Below the pieces are notes generated by a model. That model ran no database searches. It had not been told where the DNA came from and saw only the letters and a list, made by a program, of their open reading frames with translations. The translations under genes and the position numbers were made by a program. This document shows positions 9,235 through 19,234 of a DNA stretch of 64,000 bases, piece after piece (position 1 is the stretch's first letter; each line of letters opens with the position of its first letter). The stretch is from the NCBI GenBank assembly GCA_902766885.1, contig CACXFS010000002.1:1-64000 (forward strand). Direction: 5' to 3'. The DNA is from an uncultured Ruminococcus sp. Lineage in GTDB: Bacteria; Bacillota; Clostridia; Oscillospirales; Acutalibacteraceae.

Positions 9235-10076
9235 TTCAGCACCTCCTCAAGCATTTTTACACACGCCTCGGTATCAAGCGGCATTTTATCTATTTTTACT
9301 CCGCAGCCACGCAGCTTGTTTGCAAGCTCGGTTGATTGCGGAACGTCAAGTCTGTGTCTTTTTAATAGCTCTACTTGGGAGAATACTTTATCGGGAGTTC
9401 CCTGAGTGAGAATTTTTCCGCTGTCCATTACCACCACTCTGTCGGCAAGTACAGCCTCGTCCATATAGTGGGTGATGAGCACAACGGTTATGTTCTTCTC
9501 TTTGTTAAGCTTAAGAAGTGTTGAAAGAACCTCGTCACGTCCGTTCGGGTCGAGCATTGCAGTCGGCTCGTCAAGCACAATACATTCGGGCAGCATTGCA
9601 AGGATTCCCGCAATTGCAACTCTCTGTTTCTGACCGCCCGAAAGCTTGTACGGTGCGTGTTCTCTGTATTCGTACATACCGACAGCTTTTAGAGCGTAAT
9701 CAACACGCTCTCTGATTTCCTGCGGAGGTATTCCGAGGTTTTCGGGACCGAAAGCAACGTCCTCCTCGACAATGCTTGCAACAAGCTGATTGTCGGGATT
9801 CTGGAGCACAAGACCTACCTTTTTTCTTATATCATAGGTTTTTTCTTCGTCTGAGGTGTCGTCGCCGTCAATCAGAACTCTGCCGCTATCGGGCAAAAGC
9901 ATTGCGTTGAGGTGCTTTGCAATTGTGGATTTGCCGCAGCCGTTGTGACCGAGCAGAGCGACAAATTCACCCTTTTGTATGTCGAGTGAAACGCCGTCAA
10001 CGGCATTTTTTACACTCTTTACATTTTCGTCGTCAGTATAAGAAAAAACTACATTCTCAAGCGAGATAAAATTCAT
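9231..10076 (-). CDS. ecfA1: ECF transporter ATPase EcfA1
   Basis: This is the first of the paired ECF ATPases, 281 residues. Walker A is GHNGCGKST, the Q-loop is VLQNPDNQ, the signature is [13 protein letters not shown], Walker B is [12 protein letters not shown], and the switch region is LITHYMDEA. It lies only 3 bp after the methyltransferase gene. No S component is encoded in the window, so this looks like a group II module serving unlinked vitamin-binding subunits. Confidence 0.94.
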   Translation of the reverse strand: MNFISLENVVFSYTDDENVKSVKNAVDGVSLDIQKGEFVALLGHNGCGKSTIAKHLNAMLLPDSGRVLIDGDDTSDEEKTYDIRKKVGLVLQNPDNQLVASIVEEDVAFGPENLGIPPQEIRERVDYALKAVGMYEYREHAPYKLSGGQKQRVAIAGILAMLPECIVLDEPTAMLDPNGRDEVLSTLLKLNKEKNITVVLITHYMDEAVLADRVVVMDSGKILTQGTPDKVFSQVELLKRHRLDVPQSTELANKLRGCGVKIDKMPLDTEACVKMLEEVLK

Positions 10077-10079
10077 TAA

Positions 10080-10943
10080 CTACTTCTCCCAGATTGCAGT
10101 CGAGCCGCACGGCAGAATGAGCCCCGTGTCGGTGACGTTAAGACCAATTTCGTTGCTTGACACACTGCCGCCAAAGTCCTTTTTGAGCATTATGCCGAGC
10201 AGATATTCCATTACTGCGGGTGAAAGTCCCGTTGTGTATGAATTGAGTATAAAGAAAACAGGATTGTCGGACAAGACCTGTTTGCACAGAAAAACAAGCG
10301 AAAAGAGCTGTTCTTCAAGTTTCCAGACCTCACCGCCCGGACCTCTGCCGTAGGACGGAGGGTCCATTATTATGCCGTCGTATTTGTTGCCGCGTCTGAT
10401 TTCACGCTGAACAAACTTTACGCAGTCATCAACAAGCCACCTAACGGGCTTGTCGGCAAGACCGCTTGACTGTGCATTTTCCTTTGCCCACTGCACCATA
10501 CCTTTTGACGCGTCAACATGGCAAACGCTTGCGCCTGCGTTTAAACACGCAAGCGTTGCACAGCCTGTATAACCGAAAAGGTTGAGCACCTTGAGCGGTC
10601 TGTTTTCGTTTCTGATTTTCTCTGCGGCAAAATCCCAGTTTACCGCCTGTTCGGGGAATACTCCCGTATGCTTAAAGCCCATAGGCTTTATATTGAAAAC
10701 AAGCTTATCGTAGTTTATCGTCCAGCGGTCGGGAACTTTTTTGTACTGTTCCCAGTATCCGCCGCCCTTGTTACTGCGGTGATACCTTGCGTGAGCCGAG
10801 TGCCAGAGGGGATTTTCCTTTTTCGTCGACCAGATAATCTGAGGGTCGGGACGAATCAGAATTATATCGCCCCAGCGTTCAAGACGTTCACCGTCAGAGG
10901 TATCAATAAACTCGTAATCCTTCCAGTTTTCCGATAATCGCAT
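10080..10943 (-). CDS. Class I SAM-dependent methyltransferase (RlmI/PF10672-like)
   Basis: The SAM-binding Rossmann core is clear, with VLNLFGYTGCATLACLNAG as motif I and VCHVDASKGMVQWAKEN as the acidic loop. The catalytic motif DPPSYGRGP is typical of the large-subunit rRNA methyltransferase-like group that includes RlmI, RlmL and RlmK. No PUA or THUMP domain precedes it, so it is a shorter 287-residue form. The substrate is most likely RNA but this is inference. It overlaps the end of glmM by 1 bp and is cotranscribed with it. Confidence 0.8.
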   Translation of the reverse strand: MRLSENWKDYEFIDTSDGERLERWGDIILIRPDPQIIWSTKKENPLWHSAHARYHRSNKGGGYWEQYKKVPDRWTINYDKLVFNIKPMGFKHTGVFPEQAVNWDFAAEKIRNENRPLKVLNLFGYTGCATLACLNAGASVCHVDASKGMVQWAKENAQSSGLADKPVRWLVDDCVKFVQREIRRGNKYDGIIMDPPSYGRGPGGEVWKLEEQLFSLVFLCKQVLSDNPVFFILNSYTTGLSPAVMEYLLGIMLKKDFGGSVSSNEIGLNVTDTGLILPCGSTAIWEK

Positions 10944-12292
10944 TATGATAATCTTTCCCTTACAACCTGTGCAGACTCCTCTGCAAGGCTCTGAATTTCC
11001 TCGAGGTTTTCACCCTCGAGCATTACTCTTACAAGCGGCTCTGTTCCCGAAACACGGACTAAAATTCTTCCCCTGTCGCCGAGAATTTCGGTAACACGCT
11101 TGATTTCAGCTTTTACTTCTTTATCTGTATAGAAAGCAAGCTTGCCTTCTGCGCTGACCTTTACGTTGATAAGCACCTGAGGCATACGCTCCATAACCTT
11201 TGCAAGTGCGCTTAATTTTTCGCCTGTGCGCTTCATTATGCTTAAAATCATTGCACCTGAAAGCTCGCCGTCGCCTGTTGTTGCATAGTCAAGGAAAATA
11301 ATGTGTCCGCTCTGCTCACCGCCGATGTTGTAGCCCTCACGCAGCATTGCTTCGAGAACATAACGGTCGCCTACCTTTGTTGAAACGAAGGTCATTCCGT
11401 TTGCTTCGCAGAACTTGTTGAAGCCCATATTTGTCATAACAGTGCCGACAACGGCGTTTTTCTTGAGCACTCCTCTGTCTTTCATATCCTTTGCGCAGAT
11501 TGCAATTAAGTAGTCGCCGTCAACGAGATTGCCGTTTTCGTCAACTGCAAGGCATCTGTCGGCGTCGCCGTCAAATGCAAGACCGCAGCAGAGCTTATGC
11601 TCACGGACGTAGTTCTGTAATCTGTTGATGTGAGTTGAACCGCAGTCCTTGTTGATGTTGATTCCGTCGGGATTGTCGAACAACATATGCACCTTTGCGC
11701 CGAGCTTTGTAAAGAGCTTTTCGGCAGTGCGTGATGACGAGCCGTTTGAGCAGTCAAGGGCAATTTCCATACCCTCAAGGTCACATCCGATTGACTTTGC
11801 AACGTGGTCAACATAATCTTCAACAGCGTCATCCATTCTCGTAACCTTGCCGATGTTTTCGTCCTTTGCAAGAGCATAAGGAACGACGTTATCAAGCACA
11901 ATTTCTTCGATTCTGTTTTCAAGGTCGTCGGGCAGTTTGCAGCCGTCAGAGCTGAAAATCTTGATTCCGTTGAATTCAAATGGGTTGTGTGAGGCTGAAA
12001 TCATAATACCTGCGTCAGCGTTGTATTTGCCGACAAGGTATGCAACCGCAGGAGTAGGCACTACTCCTAAAAGCCCAACATTTGCGCCTACGGAACTAAG
12101 TCCTGCAATAAGCGCACCCTCGAGCATATCGCCCGAAAGACGTGTGTCCTTTCCGATTAAAATTGTGGGGTGCTCAACTTCGTCGCTGATAAGCACCATT
12201 GCGGCGGCTCTGCCGATATTCATTGCAAGTTCCGCAGTAAGCTCTGAATTTGCAACACCTCTTGCACCGTCAGTACCGAATAGTCTTCCCAT
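10943..12292 (-). CDS. glmM: Phosphoglucosamine mutase
   Basis: GlmM converts glucosamine-6-phosphate to glucosamine-1-phosphate for UDP-GlcNAc and cell wall synthesis. The N-terminus is MGRLFGTDGARG. The phosphorylated active-site Ser is in MISASHNPFEFNG, the Mg loop is DGDADRC, the sugar-binding loop is GGEQSGH, and the phosphate-binding loop is VRVSGTEPLVRVM. The ATG at 12292 has GGAGG 9 nt upstream. An in-frame ATG eight codons earlier precedes this site and is not used. The mature length of 449 residues matches the family. Confidence 0.97.
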   Translation of the reverse strand: MGRLFGTDGARGVANSELTAELAMNIGRAAAMVLISDEVEHPTILIGKDTRLSGDMLEGALIAGLSSVGANVGLLGVVPTPAVAYLVGKYNADAGIMISASHNPFEFNGIKIFSSDGCKLPDDLENRIEEIVLDNVVPYALAKDENIGKVTRMDDAVEDYVDHVAKSIGCDLEGMEIALDCSNGSSSRTAEKLFTKLGAKVHMLFDNPDGININKDCGSTHINRLQNYVREHKLCCGLAFDGDADRCLAVDENGNLVDGDYLIAICAKDMKDRGVLKKNAVVGTVMTNMGFNKFCEANGMTFVSTKVGDRYVLEAMLREGYNIGGEQSGHIIFLDYATTGDGELSGAMILSIMKRTGEKLSALAKVMERMPQVLINVKVSAEGKLAFYTDKEVKAEIKRVTEILGDRGRILVRVSGTEPLVRVMLEGENLEEIQSLAEESAQVVRERLS

Positions 12293-12333
12293 AATTGTTT
12301 TCCTCCGTAATTTCAAATTTATAATAATTTTAC

Positions 12334-13416
12334 TTAATTTTTATCAAATAAACTCGGCTGGGTGGGCATTGAATTTACAGTGCCCTTCGGGAAATCGTAG
12401 CCAAGATGTCTGCACGCTTCGGCGGTTATGCATCTACCTCTCGGAGTTCTGCTTAAAAAGCCGATTTGCAGCAGATACGGCTCGTAAACGTCTTCTATTG
12501 TAACTGCCTCCTCGCCGATTGCCGCTGCGAGCGTTTCAAGTCCTACCGGACCGCCGTTGTAGAACTTTATTATTGCCTCAAGCATTCTTCTGTCGTTCTG
12601 GTCAAGTCCGAGCTCATCAATTTCAAGCCTGTCAAGTGCTGTTCTTGCCGACTCAACAGTGATTACTCCGTCGGACATCACCTGTGCAAAGTCACGCACA
12701 CGCTTTAGAAGTCTGTTTGCAATTCTCGGTGTTCCTCTTGAACGTGAGGCTATTTCAAGCGCACCGTCGTGCTCTATTTTTATTCCGAGTATATCTGCAC
12801 TTCTCGTTACAATTCCGGCAAGCTCCTCGGGAGTGTAGAGTTCAAGCCTTAATACTACGCCGAAACGGTCACGCAGAGGCGCAGTAAGCTGACCTGCCCT
12901 TGTTGTTGCTCCGACAAGCGTAAACTTTGGAAGCGGCAGATGATATGACGCCGCCATCTGTCCCTTGCCCGTTATTATGTCGATTGCAAAGTCCTCCATT
13001 GACGGATAGAGAATTTCCTCTACCGCACGGCTCAGGCGGTGGATTTCGTCGATAAAAAGCACGTCGCCCTCGTTGAGATTCGTAAGCAAAGCCGCCAAAT
13101 CGCCGGGCTTTTCTATTGCAGGGCCTGACGTTATTCGAACCGATACACCAAGCTCGTTTGCGATTATTCCCGCAAGCGTTGTTTTTCCGAGTCCCGGAGG
13201 ACCGTAGAGCAGAACGTGGTCGAGCGTTTCTCCCCTGATTTTTGCCGCCTCAATGAACACCCTGAGGTTTTCCTTTGCCTTGTCCTGTCCTATATATTCA
13301 TCAAGAGTTTTCGGCCTTAACGGATTCTCTCCGTCAACTGAATCCTCGGGGATTTCGGAAGTATCAAGTATTCTGTTTTCAAAGTCAAATTCTTCTGAAA
13401 ATTCCATTTTACTCAT
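12334..13416 (-). CDS. ruvB: Holliday junction branch migration helicase RuvB
   Basis: RuvB is the AAA+ motor that drives branch migration of Holliday junctions with RuvA. Walker A is [11 protein letters not shown], Walker B is [11 protein letters not shown], sensor I is GATTRAG, and the C-terminal winged helix contains [10 protein letters not shown] and RTPRGR. The protein has 360 residues, slightly long because of an acidic N-terminal extension ([14 protein letters not shown]). It lies 1 bp after ruvA. Confidence 0.97.
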   Translation of the reverse strand: MSKMEFSEEFDFENRILDTSEIPEDSVDGENPLRPKTLDEYIGQDKAKENLRVFIEAAKIRGETLDHVLLYGPPGLGKTTLAGIIANELGVSVRITSGPAIEKPGDLAALLTNLNEGDVLFIDEIHRLSRAVEEILYPSMEDFAIDIITGKGQMAASYHLPLPKFTLVGATTRAGQLTAPLRDRFGVVLRLELYTPEELAGIVTRSADILGIKIEHDGALEIASRSRGTPRIANRLLKRVRDFAQVMSDGVITVESARTALDRLEIDELGLDQNDRRMLEAIIKFYNGGPVGLETLAAAIGEEAVTIEDVYEPYLLQIGFLSRTPRGRCITAEACRHLGYDFPKGTVNSMPTQPSLFDKN

Positions 13417-13417
13417 T

Positions 13418-14020
13418 TTAATTTCTTCCCATCTGCTTTAATGTCAGAGCAATAAGCTGTTCAACAGGCAGTGAGCTGTCAAGCGTTGCAAGCACGGGTG
13501 ATACGTCTGAGGGAGAATATCCGAGAACTCCAAGAGCTTCAATTGCTTTCGGAATATTGCCCGTAACGGCGTTTGCCGCTCCCGAAGCTACGGCTGACAT
13601 TGAATCGTCAGTTGCTACCGCTTTTGCAAGCTTATCCTTTAATTCAAGCACAATTCGCTGTGCAATTTTCTTGCCGATTCCCTGCGCCCTTGTGATTGTT
13701 TTAATGTCGTCGGTTGCAATAGCCATTGCAACCTGTTCGGGGCTCAGCTCAGAAAGGACTGAAAGTCCTGCCTTTGGTCCTACTCCGCTTACGCTGATAA
13801 GCGTTTTAAAGGTGTCAAGCTCGGTTTTGGTGGCAAAGCCGAAAAGCTCAACGGCATCTTCTCTGACATTAAGATATGTATAGAGCATTACCTCTGTGCC
13901 CTGTTTAAGGGTTTTGAGTGTATTGATTGTTGTCTGACAGTTATATCCCACACCGCCGCACTCTACAACTGCGCTCGACGACGTTGTGTGAATTAACTTT
14001 CCTCTTACGGAATAAAGCAT
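13418..14020 (-). CDS. ruvA: Holliday junction DNA helicase subunit RuvA
   Basis: RuvA binds the four-way junction and loads RuvB. The N-terminal OB fold ([28 protein letters not shown]) is followed by the two helix-hairpin-helix motifs ([16 protein letters not shown] and [20 protein letters not shown]) and a C-terminal RuvB-binding three-helix domain ending in LTLKQMGRN. The protein has 200 residues, normal for the family. Confidence 0.97.
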   Translation of the reverse strand: MLYSVRGKLIHTTSSSAVVECGGVGYNCQTTINTLKTLKQGTEVMLYTYLNVREDAVELFGFATKTELDTFKTLISVSGVGPKAGLSVLSELSPEQVAMAIATDDIKTITRAQGIGKKIAQRIVLELKDKLAKAVATDDSMSAVASGAANAVTGNIPKAIEALGVLGYSPSDVSPVLATLDSSLPVEQLIALTLKQMGRN

Positions 14021-14022
14021 TT

Positions 14023-14529
14023 TTATATTCCTTTCCTGAACATTGCCTGACGCAAATCCGAGCCAGCCGCCTGTGCATGACAGATTGCAATTGCAAGGGC
14101 GTCGGCTGTATCGTCGGGTTTCGGCACTTCGTCAAGTTTTAAAAGTCTGCGCGTCATTTCCATTACCTGAGGTTTTTTCGCCTTGCCGTACCCCGTTACG
14201 GCTGTTTTGACCTGCAGCGGAGTGTACTCGAAAATCGGTATTTTCAGCTTTTGCGCCGCAAGGAGAGTCACTCCTCTCGCCTGTGCAACCTTGATTGCTG
14301 TTTTCTGGTTTGTCTGAAAATACAGTCTTTCAATTGCGAGTGCGTCGGGACGGCAACGGTTGAGTATTGCATACAGCTCATCGTAAATGTATTCAAGTCT
14401 TTGGTTAAAATCGGTATGAGCCTGAGTTTCAACAGAGCCGTAGCCGAGAGCCTTGTATGTATTTGACTTAAAGCTGATTGCTCCCCAGCCGACTATTGCA
14501 TAGCCGGGGTCAATTCCGAATACTACCAA
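14023..14529 (-). CDS. ruvC: Holliday junction resolvase RuvC
   Basis: RuvC cleaves Holliday junctions symmetrically. The acidic catalytic residues are visible in FGIDPGYAIVGWG, ALAIERLYF and DDTADALAIAICH. The start is TTG with GGAGGT a few bases upstream. The protein has 168 residues. It is the first gene of the ruvCAB-glmM-ecf-truA operon, and its promoter at 14576-14604 is divergent from that of glyQS. Confidence 0.96.
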   Translation of the reverse strand: MVVFGIDPGYAIVGWGAISFKSNTYKALGYGSVETQAHTDFNQRLEYIYDELYAILNRCRPDALAIERLYFQTNQKTAIKVAQARGVTLLAAQKLKIPIFEYTPLQVKTAVTGYGKAKKPQVMEMTRRLLKLDEVPKPDDTADALAIAICHAQAAGSDLRQAMFRKGI

Positions 14530-14575
14530 AATTCTACCTCCGAATTAAAAAGGGTAAACTAACGCAATTTTAATT

Positions 14576-14604
14576 ATTATATCACAAATAAGGGAAATAA
14601 GCAA
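14576..14604 (-). promoter_or_regulatory. Promoter of the ruvCAB-glmM operon
   Basis: TTGCTT, a 17-bp spacer and TATAAT preceded by TG on the minus strand lie 46 bp upstream of the ruvC start. I see no LexA-type operator in it. Confidence 0.6.
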
Positions 14605-14648
14605 TATTTATAATAAACTGCGTATAATTTTCTGTTTGGTATAAACTC

Positions 14649-14677
14649 TTGACACAAGAGGAAAATAATTGTATTAT
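14649..14677 (+). promoter_or_regulatory. Promoter of glyQS
   Basis: A consensus TTGACA, a 17-bp spacer and TATTAT lie 40 bp upstream of the glyQS ATG. The short leader leaves no room for a T-box. Confidence 0.8.
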
Positions 14678-14716
14678 TTTTATTGTATATATTCTATCGG
14701 AAATGAGGTTACATTT

Positions 14717-16093
14717 ATGGAAAATACAAAAAAGACTATGGACAAAATCGTTGCTTTGTGCAAAGGCAGAGGTTTTGTATATCCCGGTTCTGAAATCTAC
14801 GGCGGTCTTGCAAACACTTGGGATTACGGTCCTCTTGGCGTTGCGCTTAAAAACAACATCAAGAACGCCTGGCTTAAAAAGTTCGTTCAGGAAAACAAGT
14901 ACAACGTAGGTCTTGACTCTGCTATTCTTATGAATCCGCAGACTTGGGTTGCGTCCGGCCACCTCGGTGGATTTTCCGACCCGCTTATGGACTGTAAGGA
15001 ATGTAAAACACGTCACCGTGCCGACAACCTTATTGAGGATTTTGACGGCACAAATGTTGCAGGCTGGACTAACGAGCAGATGATGGACTACATCAAGGAA
15101 AAGGCTATTCCCTGCCCTAACTGCGGCAAGCACAACTTTACCGACATCCGTCAGTTCAATCTTATGTTCAAGACTTTTCAGGGCGTTACCGAGGACAGCA
15201 AGAATGAAATTTATCTTCGTCCCGAAACTGCTCAAGGTATTTTCGTAAACTTCTCAAATATTCAGAGAACAAGCCGCAAGAAGATTCCGTTCGGCGTTGC
15301 ACAGGTGGGCAAGAGTTTCCGTAACGAAATTACTCCCGGTAACTTCATCTTCCGTGTTCGTGAATTTGAGCAGATGGAGCTTGAATTCTTCTGCAAACCT
15401 GGCACTGACCTTGAATGGTTTGAGTACTGGAGAGCATTCTGCCGTGACTTCCTTTATTCTCTCAACATCAAGGAAGAAAATCTCCGTCTTCGTGACCATT
15501 CACCCGAGGAGCTTTGCTTCTATTCAAAGGCTACTACCGACTTTGAGTACCTCTTCCCGTTCGGCTGGGGCGAGCTATGGGGCGTTGCCGACAGAACTGA
15601 CTACGACCTTACTCAGCACAGCAAAACAAGCGGCAAGGCACTTGAATACTTTGACCAGACAACTAACGAAAAGTACATTCCGTATGTTATTGAGCCGTCG
15701 CTCGGTGTTGAACGTCTTTTCCTCGCTCTTGTTGTTGAGGCTTATGACGAAGAAGTTATTGACGAAAAGGACACAAGAGTTGTTATGCATCTTCACCCCG
15801 CACTTGCACCGTTTAAGGCTGCTGTTCTTCCGCTGTCCAAGAAACTCAACGAAAAGGCTGAGGAAGTTTATGAGATGCTTACCAAAGACTTTATGGTTGA
15901 CTACGACGACGCCGGATCAATCGGCAAGCGTTACAGACGACAGGACGAAATCGGCACACCGTTCTGTATTACTTATGACTTTGACTCAATTGAGGACGGT
16001 TGCGTAACTGTTCGTGACCGTGACACAATGCAGCAGGAAAGAGTTGCCATTGACAAGTTAAGCGAGTACATTGCCGAGAAGATTAAATTCTGA
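14717..16093 (+). CDS. glyQS: Glycyl-tRNA synthetase, single-chain dimeric type
   Basis: This class II aminoacyl-tRNA synthetase of the eukaryote/archaea-like alpha2 type charges tRNA-Gly. Class II motif 2 is [25 protein letters not shown], motif 3 is [13 protein letters not shown], and the zinc-like insertion contains [11 protein letters not shown] and CPNCGKHNF. The C-terminal anticodon-binding domain runs from about 365 to 458 ([26 protein letters not shown]). The ATG at 14717 is preceded by GAGG at 8-9 nt and places the start just after the promoter. An upstream in-frame ATG at 14669 lies inside the promoter and cannot be the start. It has 458 residues. Confidence 0.97.
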   Translation: MENTKKTMDKIVALCKGRGFVYPGSEIYGGLANTWDYGPLGVALKNNIKNAWLKKFVQENKYNVGLDSAILMNPQTWVASGHLGGFSDPLMDCKECKTRHRADNLIEDFDGTNVAGWTNEQMMDYIKEKAIPCPNCGKHNFTDIRQFNLMFKTFQGVTEDSKNEIYLRPETAQGIFVNFSNIQRTSRKKIPFGVAQVGKSFRNEITPGNFIFRVREFEQMELEFFCKPGTDLEWFEYWRAFCRDFLYSLNIKEENLRLRDHSPEELCFYSKATTDFEYLFPFGWGELWGVADRTDYDLTQHSKTSGKALEYFDQTTNEKYIPYVIEPSLGVERLFLALVVEAYDEEVIDEKDTRVVMHLHPALAPFKAAVLPLSKKLNEKAEEVYEMLTKDFMVDYDDAGSIGKRYRRQDEIGTPFCITYDFDSIEDGCVTVRDRDTMQQERVAIDKLSEYIAEKIKF

Positions 16094-16117
16094 TTGAAAT
16101 AAACTTATATACTAACA

Positions 16118-16150
16118 AAGCTCCCGAACAACAGTCGGGAGCTTTATTTT
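16118..16150. terminator. Bidirectional terminator between glyQS and the MFS gene
   Basis: AAAGCTCCCGA pairs with TCGGGAGCTTT around a short loop, with T-rich DNA on the plus side. It serves glyQS and probably also the convergent MFS gene. Confidence 0.85.
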
Positions 16151-16153
16151 ATG

Positions 16154-17404
16154 TCAATTATTCTGAGAAATTAATTTAAAAATTCCTTTTGTGCACAAGG
16201 CAATAATTAATGATGCAACGCCTGAAAATAATACCACCATATATTCAAATCCACTGCTGAATTCAAACAGGAATCCGTAAAGTGCACTTCCGACAGGCTG
16301 GGCGCACATACAAACTGTCAAAATCACCGAATAAACCTTACCTATTAAATTCTTCGGAGTTTCTGTCTGAACAAATGACATCATCTGAATTGTGAAGATT
16401 GTTGAAAACACCATAATAATCATACAGCAGACAGTTATGACAATATAGTTTAATTCCGCAAAAGAAAATAGCATAAGTGAAATCCCCATAGGAAACACCG
16501 TCAGCGCACAAACAGCAAGCAGATTTCCCGCCTTCTGAATTTTAAGCTTTTTTCCTAAAAATCCGGCACAAACTCCTCCTGTCAGACCACCTACGGCAAG
16601 TGCACCCTGAGCAAAGCCGCAGAGCTGATTTGCCCATACCGAGTCAAAGTTAAGTACTTCGGTAACAAGATACGGCAGACCGACAATAATCATTGACGAC
16701 ATAAAAAGATTTATTGCACATACTATAAGCAATCCTTTTCCGATTATCGGTTTTTCTTTGTAGATAAATCGTATGCTCTCGGCAAAATCTTTCTTTACTA
16801 TATTCAGAATACTGCCGCTTGACGCCTGCTTTTCAAATGGAATTTTGATGAAAATTTCCATAACCGCTGAAATTAAAAAGCATACAATACAAACGAAAAG
16901 TACGGGTTTGAGTCCGTAAACGCTGTAGAGTATACCGCCGAGAACGGGACCTAAAAGATTAGCCAAAGAGCTCACGGCATTGATAACGGAGTTTGCCGCC
17001 ATATAGTTTTCTTCACTCACAAGGGCAGGTATGCTTGCCTGAACCGACGGCTGATAAGCTCCTGCAATACCGTACAAAAGCATAAGCGCAATCGTAAGCA
17101 AAATCACAATATTCATACTTTCCATAAGTAAGGAGAAAACTATGACAATTGCCGCAGTAAAAAAATCGAGTACAACCATAATATTCCGCTTGTTAACCCT
17201 GTCTGCAATAATTCCGCCTATTGGTGACAGCAGAATTGTTGGGATAAATGCGCAGGCTGTTACCGTTCCGTAGAGTGCAGATGAGCCTGTTATATTGAGC
17301 AGATATAGCGGCAAGGCAAATCTTATTGCGGCGTTGCCGAAAAGTGAAATTATCTGACCGACAATAACAAGTCTGAAATCCTTTGAAAAACGTCTTTGTT
17401 TCAT
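16154..17404 (-). CDS. Major facilitator superfamily transporter
   Basis: A 416-residue polytopic protein with about 12 hydrophobic segments. It resembles the MefA/enterobactin-exporter type of MFS efflux proteins: an N-terminal FRLVIVGQIISLFGNAAIRFALPLYLL and the loop-2 motif GGIIADRVNKRNIMVVLDF. The substrate cannot be determined. The start overlaps the stop of the CPBP protease gene by 4 bp, so the two are cotranscribed and translationally coupled. Confidence 0.85.
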   Translation of the reverse strand: MKQRRFSKDFRLVIVGQIISLFGNAAIRFALPLYLLNITGSSALYGTVTACAFIPTILLSPIGGIIADRVNKRNIMVVLDFFTAAIVIVFSLLMESMNIVILLTIALMLLYGIAGAYQPSVQASIPALVSEENYMAANSVINAVSSLANLLGPVLGGILYSVYGLKPVLFVCIVCFLISAVMEIFIKIPFEKQASSGSILNIVKKDFAESIRFIYKEKPIIGKGLLIVCAINLFMSSMIIVGLPYLVTEVLNFDSVWANQLCGFAQGALAVGGLTGGVCAGFLGKKLKIQKAGNLLAVCALTVFPMGISLMLFSFAELNYIVITVCCMIIMVFSTIFTIQMMSFVQTETPKNLIGKVYSVILTVCMCAQPVGSALYGFLFEFSSGFEYMVVLFSGVASLIIALCTKGIFKLISQNN

Positions 17405-18258
17405 ATTAAATCCTCATTTCCTTTTTTCTCGCAGAGAATATTGCCAATATGCTTTCTCTCAAAAAACATTTCTTTATTTAGCATAACAACAATTACCGCC
17501 GCAATAGTAACAACAATTGTTTCTATGCATTTTGTCTGGGGAGTCATAGCGATTTTCTCCTGCATTGTGTTTACAAACAGGTGAAAAATTATACATGCAA
17601 GCATACTGCGGTTGTTCCTGACATACACCCAAGTAGTCAGAAATCCCATAGGAACAACGCTTATCAGAAAATTGAGCATATAGCCTATGCCTAATTCTTT
17701 TAACCCATAGTGATATGTTCCCTCAATCCAGAAAAGCGGCAAATGCCACAGCGACCATATACAGCCGAATATTATCGACTCGGTAAACCAAGTGAAATAC
17801 GACGCTACAGAGTCCTCTCCGTAGCCTCTCCAGCCAAGCTCCTCTATCACAGAAGCAAGTAAAATCGTAAGCAGAGCCGACGTTCCGCCGATTGAAAAAG
17901 AAAAGTCCTCTGTAAAGGCAAACTGATCTGCTGACTGACCGAAAAGCAATGACAATAAAATTGAGCAGACAACTATAAGTGCAAAACTCAAAACTGCAAT
18001 CAGAATATTGAGCGGCTTTATTCTGTAGAATCCGACAAGTTTTCGCTTTAAGTCATTTTTCAGTGCTTTGCTTTCCGATGTTGCAACAGTTACTATTGCA
18101 GTAACGGCAGGAGTGAAAAGTCCGAAAAGCATAAGAATCATAGAAATTCCGTTCTCGTCACCAAAACTGCTCAGTATTGCCGCTGAAATCCAGAACGACC
18201 ACGTAACTGCAAAACAAATAAGATAAAATCTAATCGGTTTGTACTTGTATCCGTTCAT
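17401..18258 (-). CDS. CPBP family intramembrane glutamic endopeptidase
   Basis: This multi-pass membrane protein carries the CPBP (Abi/CAAX-protease-like) motifs: EELGWRGY in motif 1, a WSLWHLPLFWIEG stretch in motif 2, and HLFVNTM in motif 3. Those Glu and His residues form the proposed intramembrane glutamic protease site. Family members process membrane proteins or confer bacteriocin self-immunity. The ATG at 18258 has GGGGG 7-8 nt upstream and gives 285 residues; the open frame extends 19 codons further without a ribosome binding site. It is paired with the MFS gene by a 4-bp overlap. Confidence 0.82.
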   Translation of the reverse strand: MNGYKYKPIRFYLICFAVTWSFWISAAILSSFGDENGISMILMLFGLFTPAVTAIVTVATSESKALKNDLKRKLVGFYRIKPLNILIAVLSFALIVVCSILLSLLFGQSADQFAFTEDFSFSIGGTSALLTILLASVIEELGWRGYGEDSVASYFTWFTESIIFGCIWSLWHLPLFWIEGTYHYGLKELGIGYMLNFLISVVPMGFLTTWVYVRNNRSMLACIIFHLFVNTMQEKIAMTPQTKCIETIVVTIAAVIVVMLNKEMFFERKHIGNILCEKKGNEDLI

Positions 18259-18394
18259 CAAATGAACCCCCTTTTTTGATACCCCGATTATAGAAAAATA
18301 AACTTTGCCACACAAGCAATTCGGGTTTACAAATCTGACATTTTACGCTACTTTGCGTTGCATTTGTAGTTGCTATCGGAATTCTGAGCTATAT

Positions 18395-18427
18395 AAAAAG
18401 AAACCGACTCAAAAAAAGTCGGTTTCC
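18395..18427 (-). terminator. Terminator of the lysis cassette
   Basis: GAAACCGACT pairs with AGTCGGTTTC around a T-rich loop and is followed on the minus strand by TTTTTAT, just after the amidase stop. Confidence 0.85.
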
Positions 18428-18448
18428 AAAGAAAATTTCTTTTTAAAC

Positions 18449-19234
18449 TTATCTTATTTTTTCGGTGTAGTCAAGGGCTATCCAGCCTGCACCGCTTTTA
18501 AGCTTGCCCCACTTTTTAGCACCCTTGCCTGTTTTTTCTTCAACAATTGTATATGCACCGCCCTGTGCGATTGCGCCTACAATTGCATAGTCTGTTCCTG
18601 CTCCCTTTCGGATATTTACACCGTCGGAGGGCGTGATTCTTACGATATAGCTTTTGAAAGCTGATGAAGTACCTGAACTGCTTGATGATGAAGTGCTTGA
18701 GCCTGATGATGCAACATATTTTATGCCAAAATATGAGCAGAGTCCTTTGCAGATTGCTTCGCCGATATTGGCGGTGTTGTTGATAATCCAGTTTGCTCCT
18801 GTCTTGGTATCGTGGAACTCACATTCAACGTAAACGGTGAGTGCCTTGGGCACGTTTATTTCATAGAGCCCTGTCTGATAGCTTATACTGTCGGCTGTGC
18901 CGGGTGAAATTTTACCGAGCTCATTCAGAATTGCCTGACAAGCCTTTCTGCCGTTTGAATTGAGGCAGAAAATCCTTGTTCCTCCTGTCACCTGACCGTT
19001 ATACGCATTCGTATGAATCGGCATATGAATGTCAGCTTTAAAGCTGTCGGATTCCGCACAGCGATTCTGCATACTGTCGCCCGACTTGCCGACCTTTACT
19101 TCAAAGCCGCAGCGCTTGAGTGCAGTTGCTGTGGCATTTGCAATTTTATTGCACTGAGCCATTTCGTTTGTATTTCCTGTTGCATATGAGTTACTTAACT
19201 GGTTTGACGGGCTTAAATATATTCTTTTAGCCAT
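18449..19234 (-). CDS. N-acetylmuramoyl-L-alanine amidase with C-terminal SH3b domain (phage endolysin type)
   Basis: Residues 1 to about 170 form an Amidase_3-like domain: KRIYLSPSNQ, YATGNTNEMAQC, MPIHTNAYNG with a zinc-type His, and VYVECEFHD with the catalytic-type Glu. A Ser/Gly linker (about 175-192) leads to a bacterial SH3 domain (about 195-261, VRITPSDGVNIRKGAGTDYAIVG) that would bind the wall. No signal peptide is present, so export needs a holin, and a holin-like gene lies directly upstream with an 8-bp overlap. The first canonical His of the GHGG motif is not present; SPSNQ occupies that place. The catalytic state is therefore uncertain. Confidence 0.85.
   Translation of the reverse strand: MAKRIYLSPSNQLSNSYATGNTNEMAQCNKIANATATALKRCGFEVKVGKSGDSMQNRCAESDSFKADIHMPIHTNAYNGQVTGGTRIFCLNSNGRKACQAILNELGKISPGTADSISYQTGLYEINVPKALTVYVECEFHDTKTGANWIINNTANIGEAICKGLCSYFGIKYVASSGSSTSSSSSSGTSSAFKSYIVRITPSDGVNIRKGAGTDYAIVGAIAQGGAYTIVEEKTGKGAKKWGKLKSGAGWIALDYTEKIR

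Noticed and set aside
11937..12503. 188-codon open frame on the plus strand across glmM and ruvB
   Set aside because: It is antisense to two well-supported genes and to the short gap between them, with a low-complexity Ser/Pro-rich product typical of shadow frames.
14678..14716. Possible T-box leader of glyQS
   Set aside because: Only about 33 nt separate the predicted transcript start from the ATG, too short for a T-box.
14582..15235. 217-codon open frame on the minus strand opposite glyQS
   Set aside because: It lies antisense to the conserved N-terminal half of glyQS and covers its promoter. The protein has no recognisable domain and no ribosome binding site, and it is explained by codon bias of the real gene.
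15297..16007. 236-codon open frame in another frame of glyQS
   Set aside because: It overlaps the synthetase on the same strand, with no start signal and no domain.
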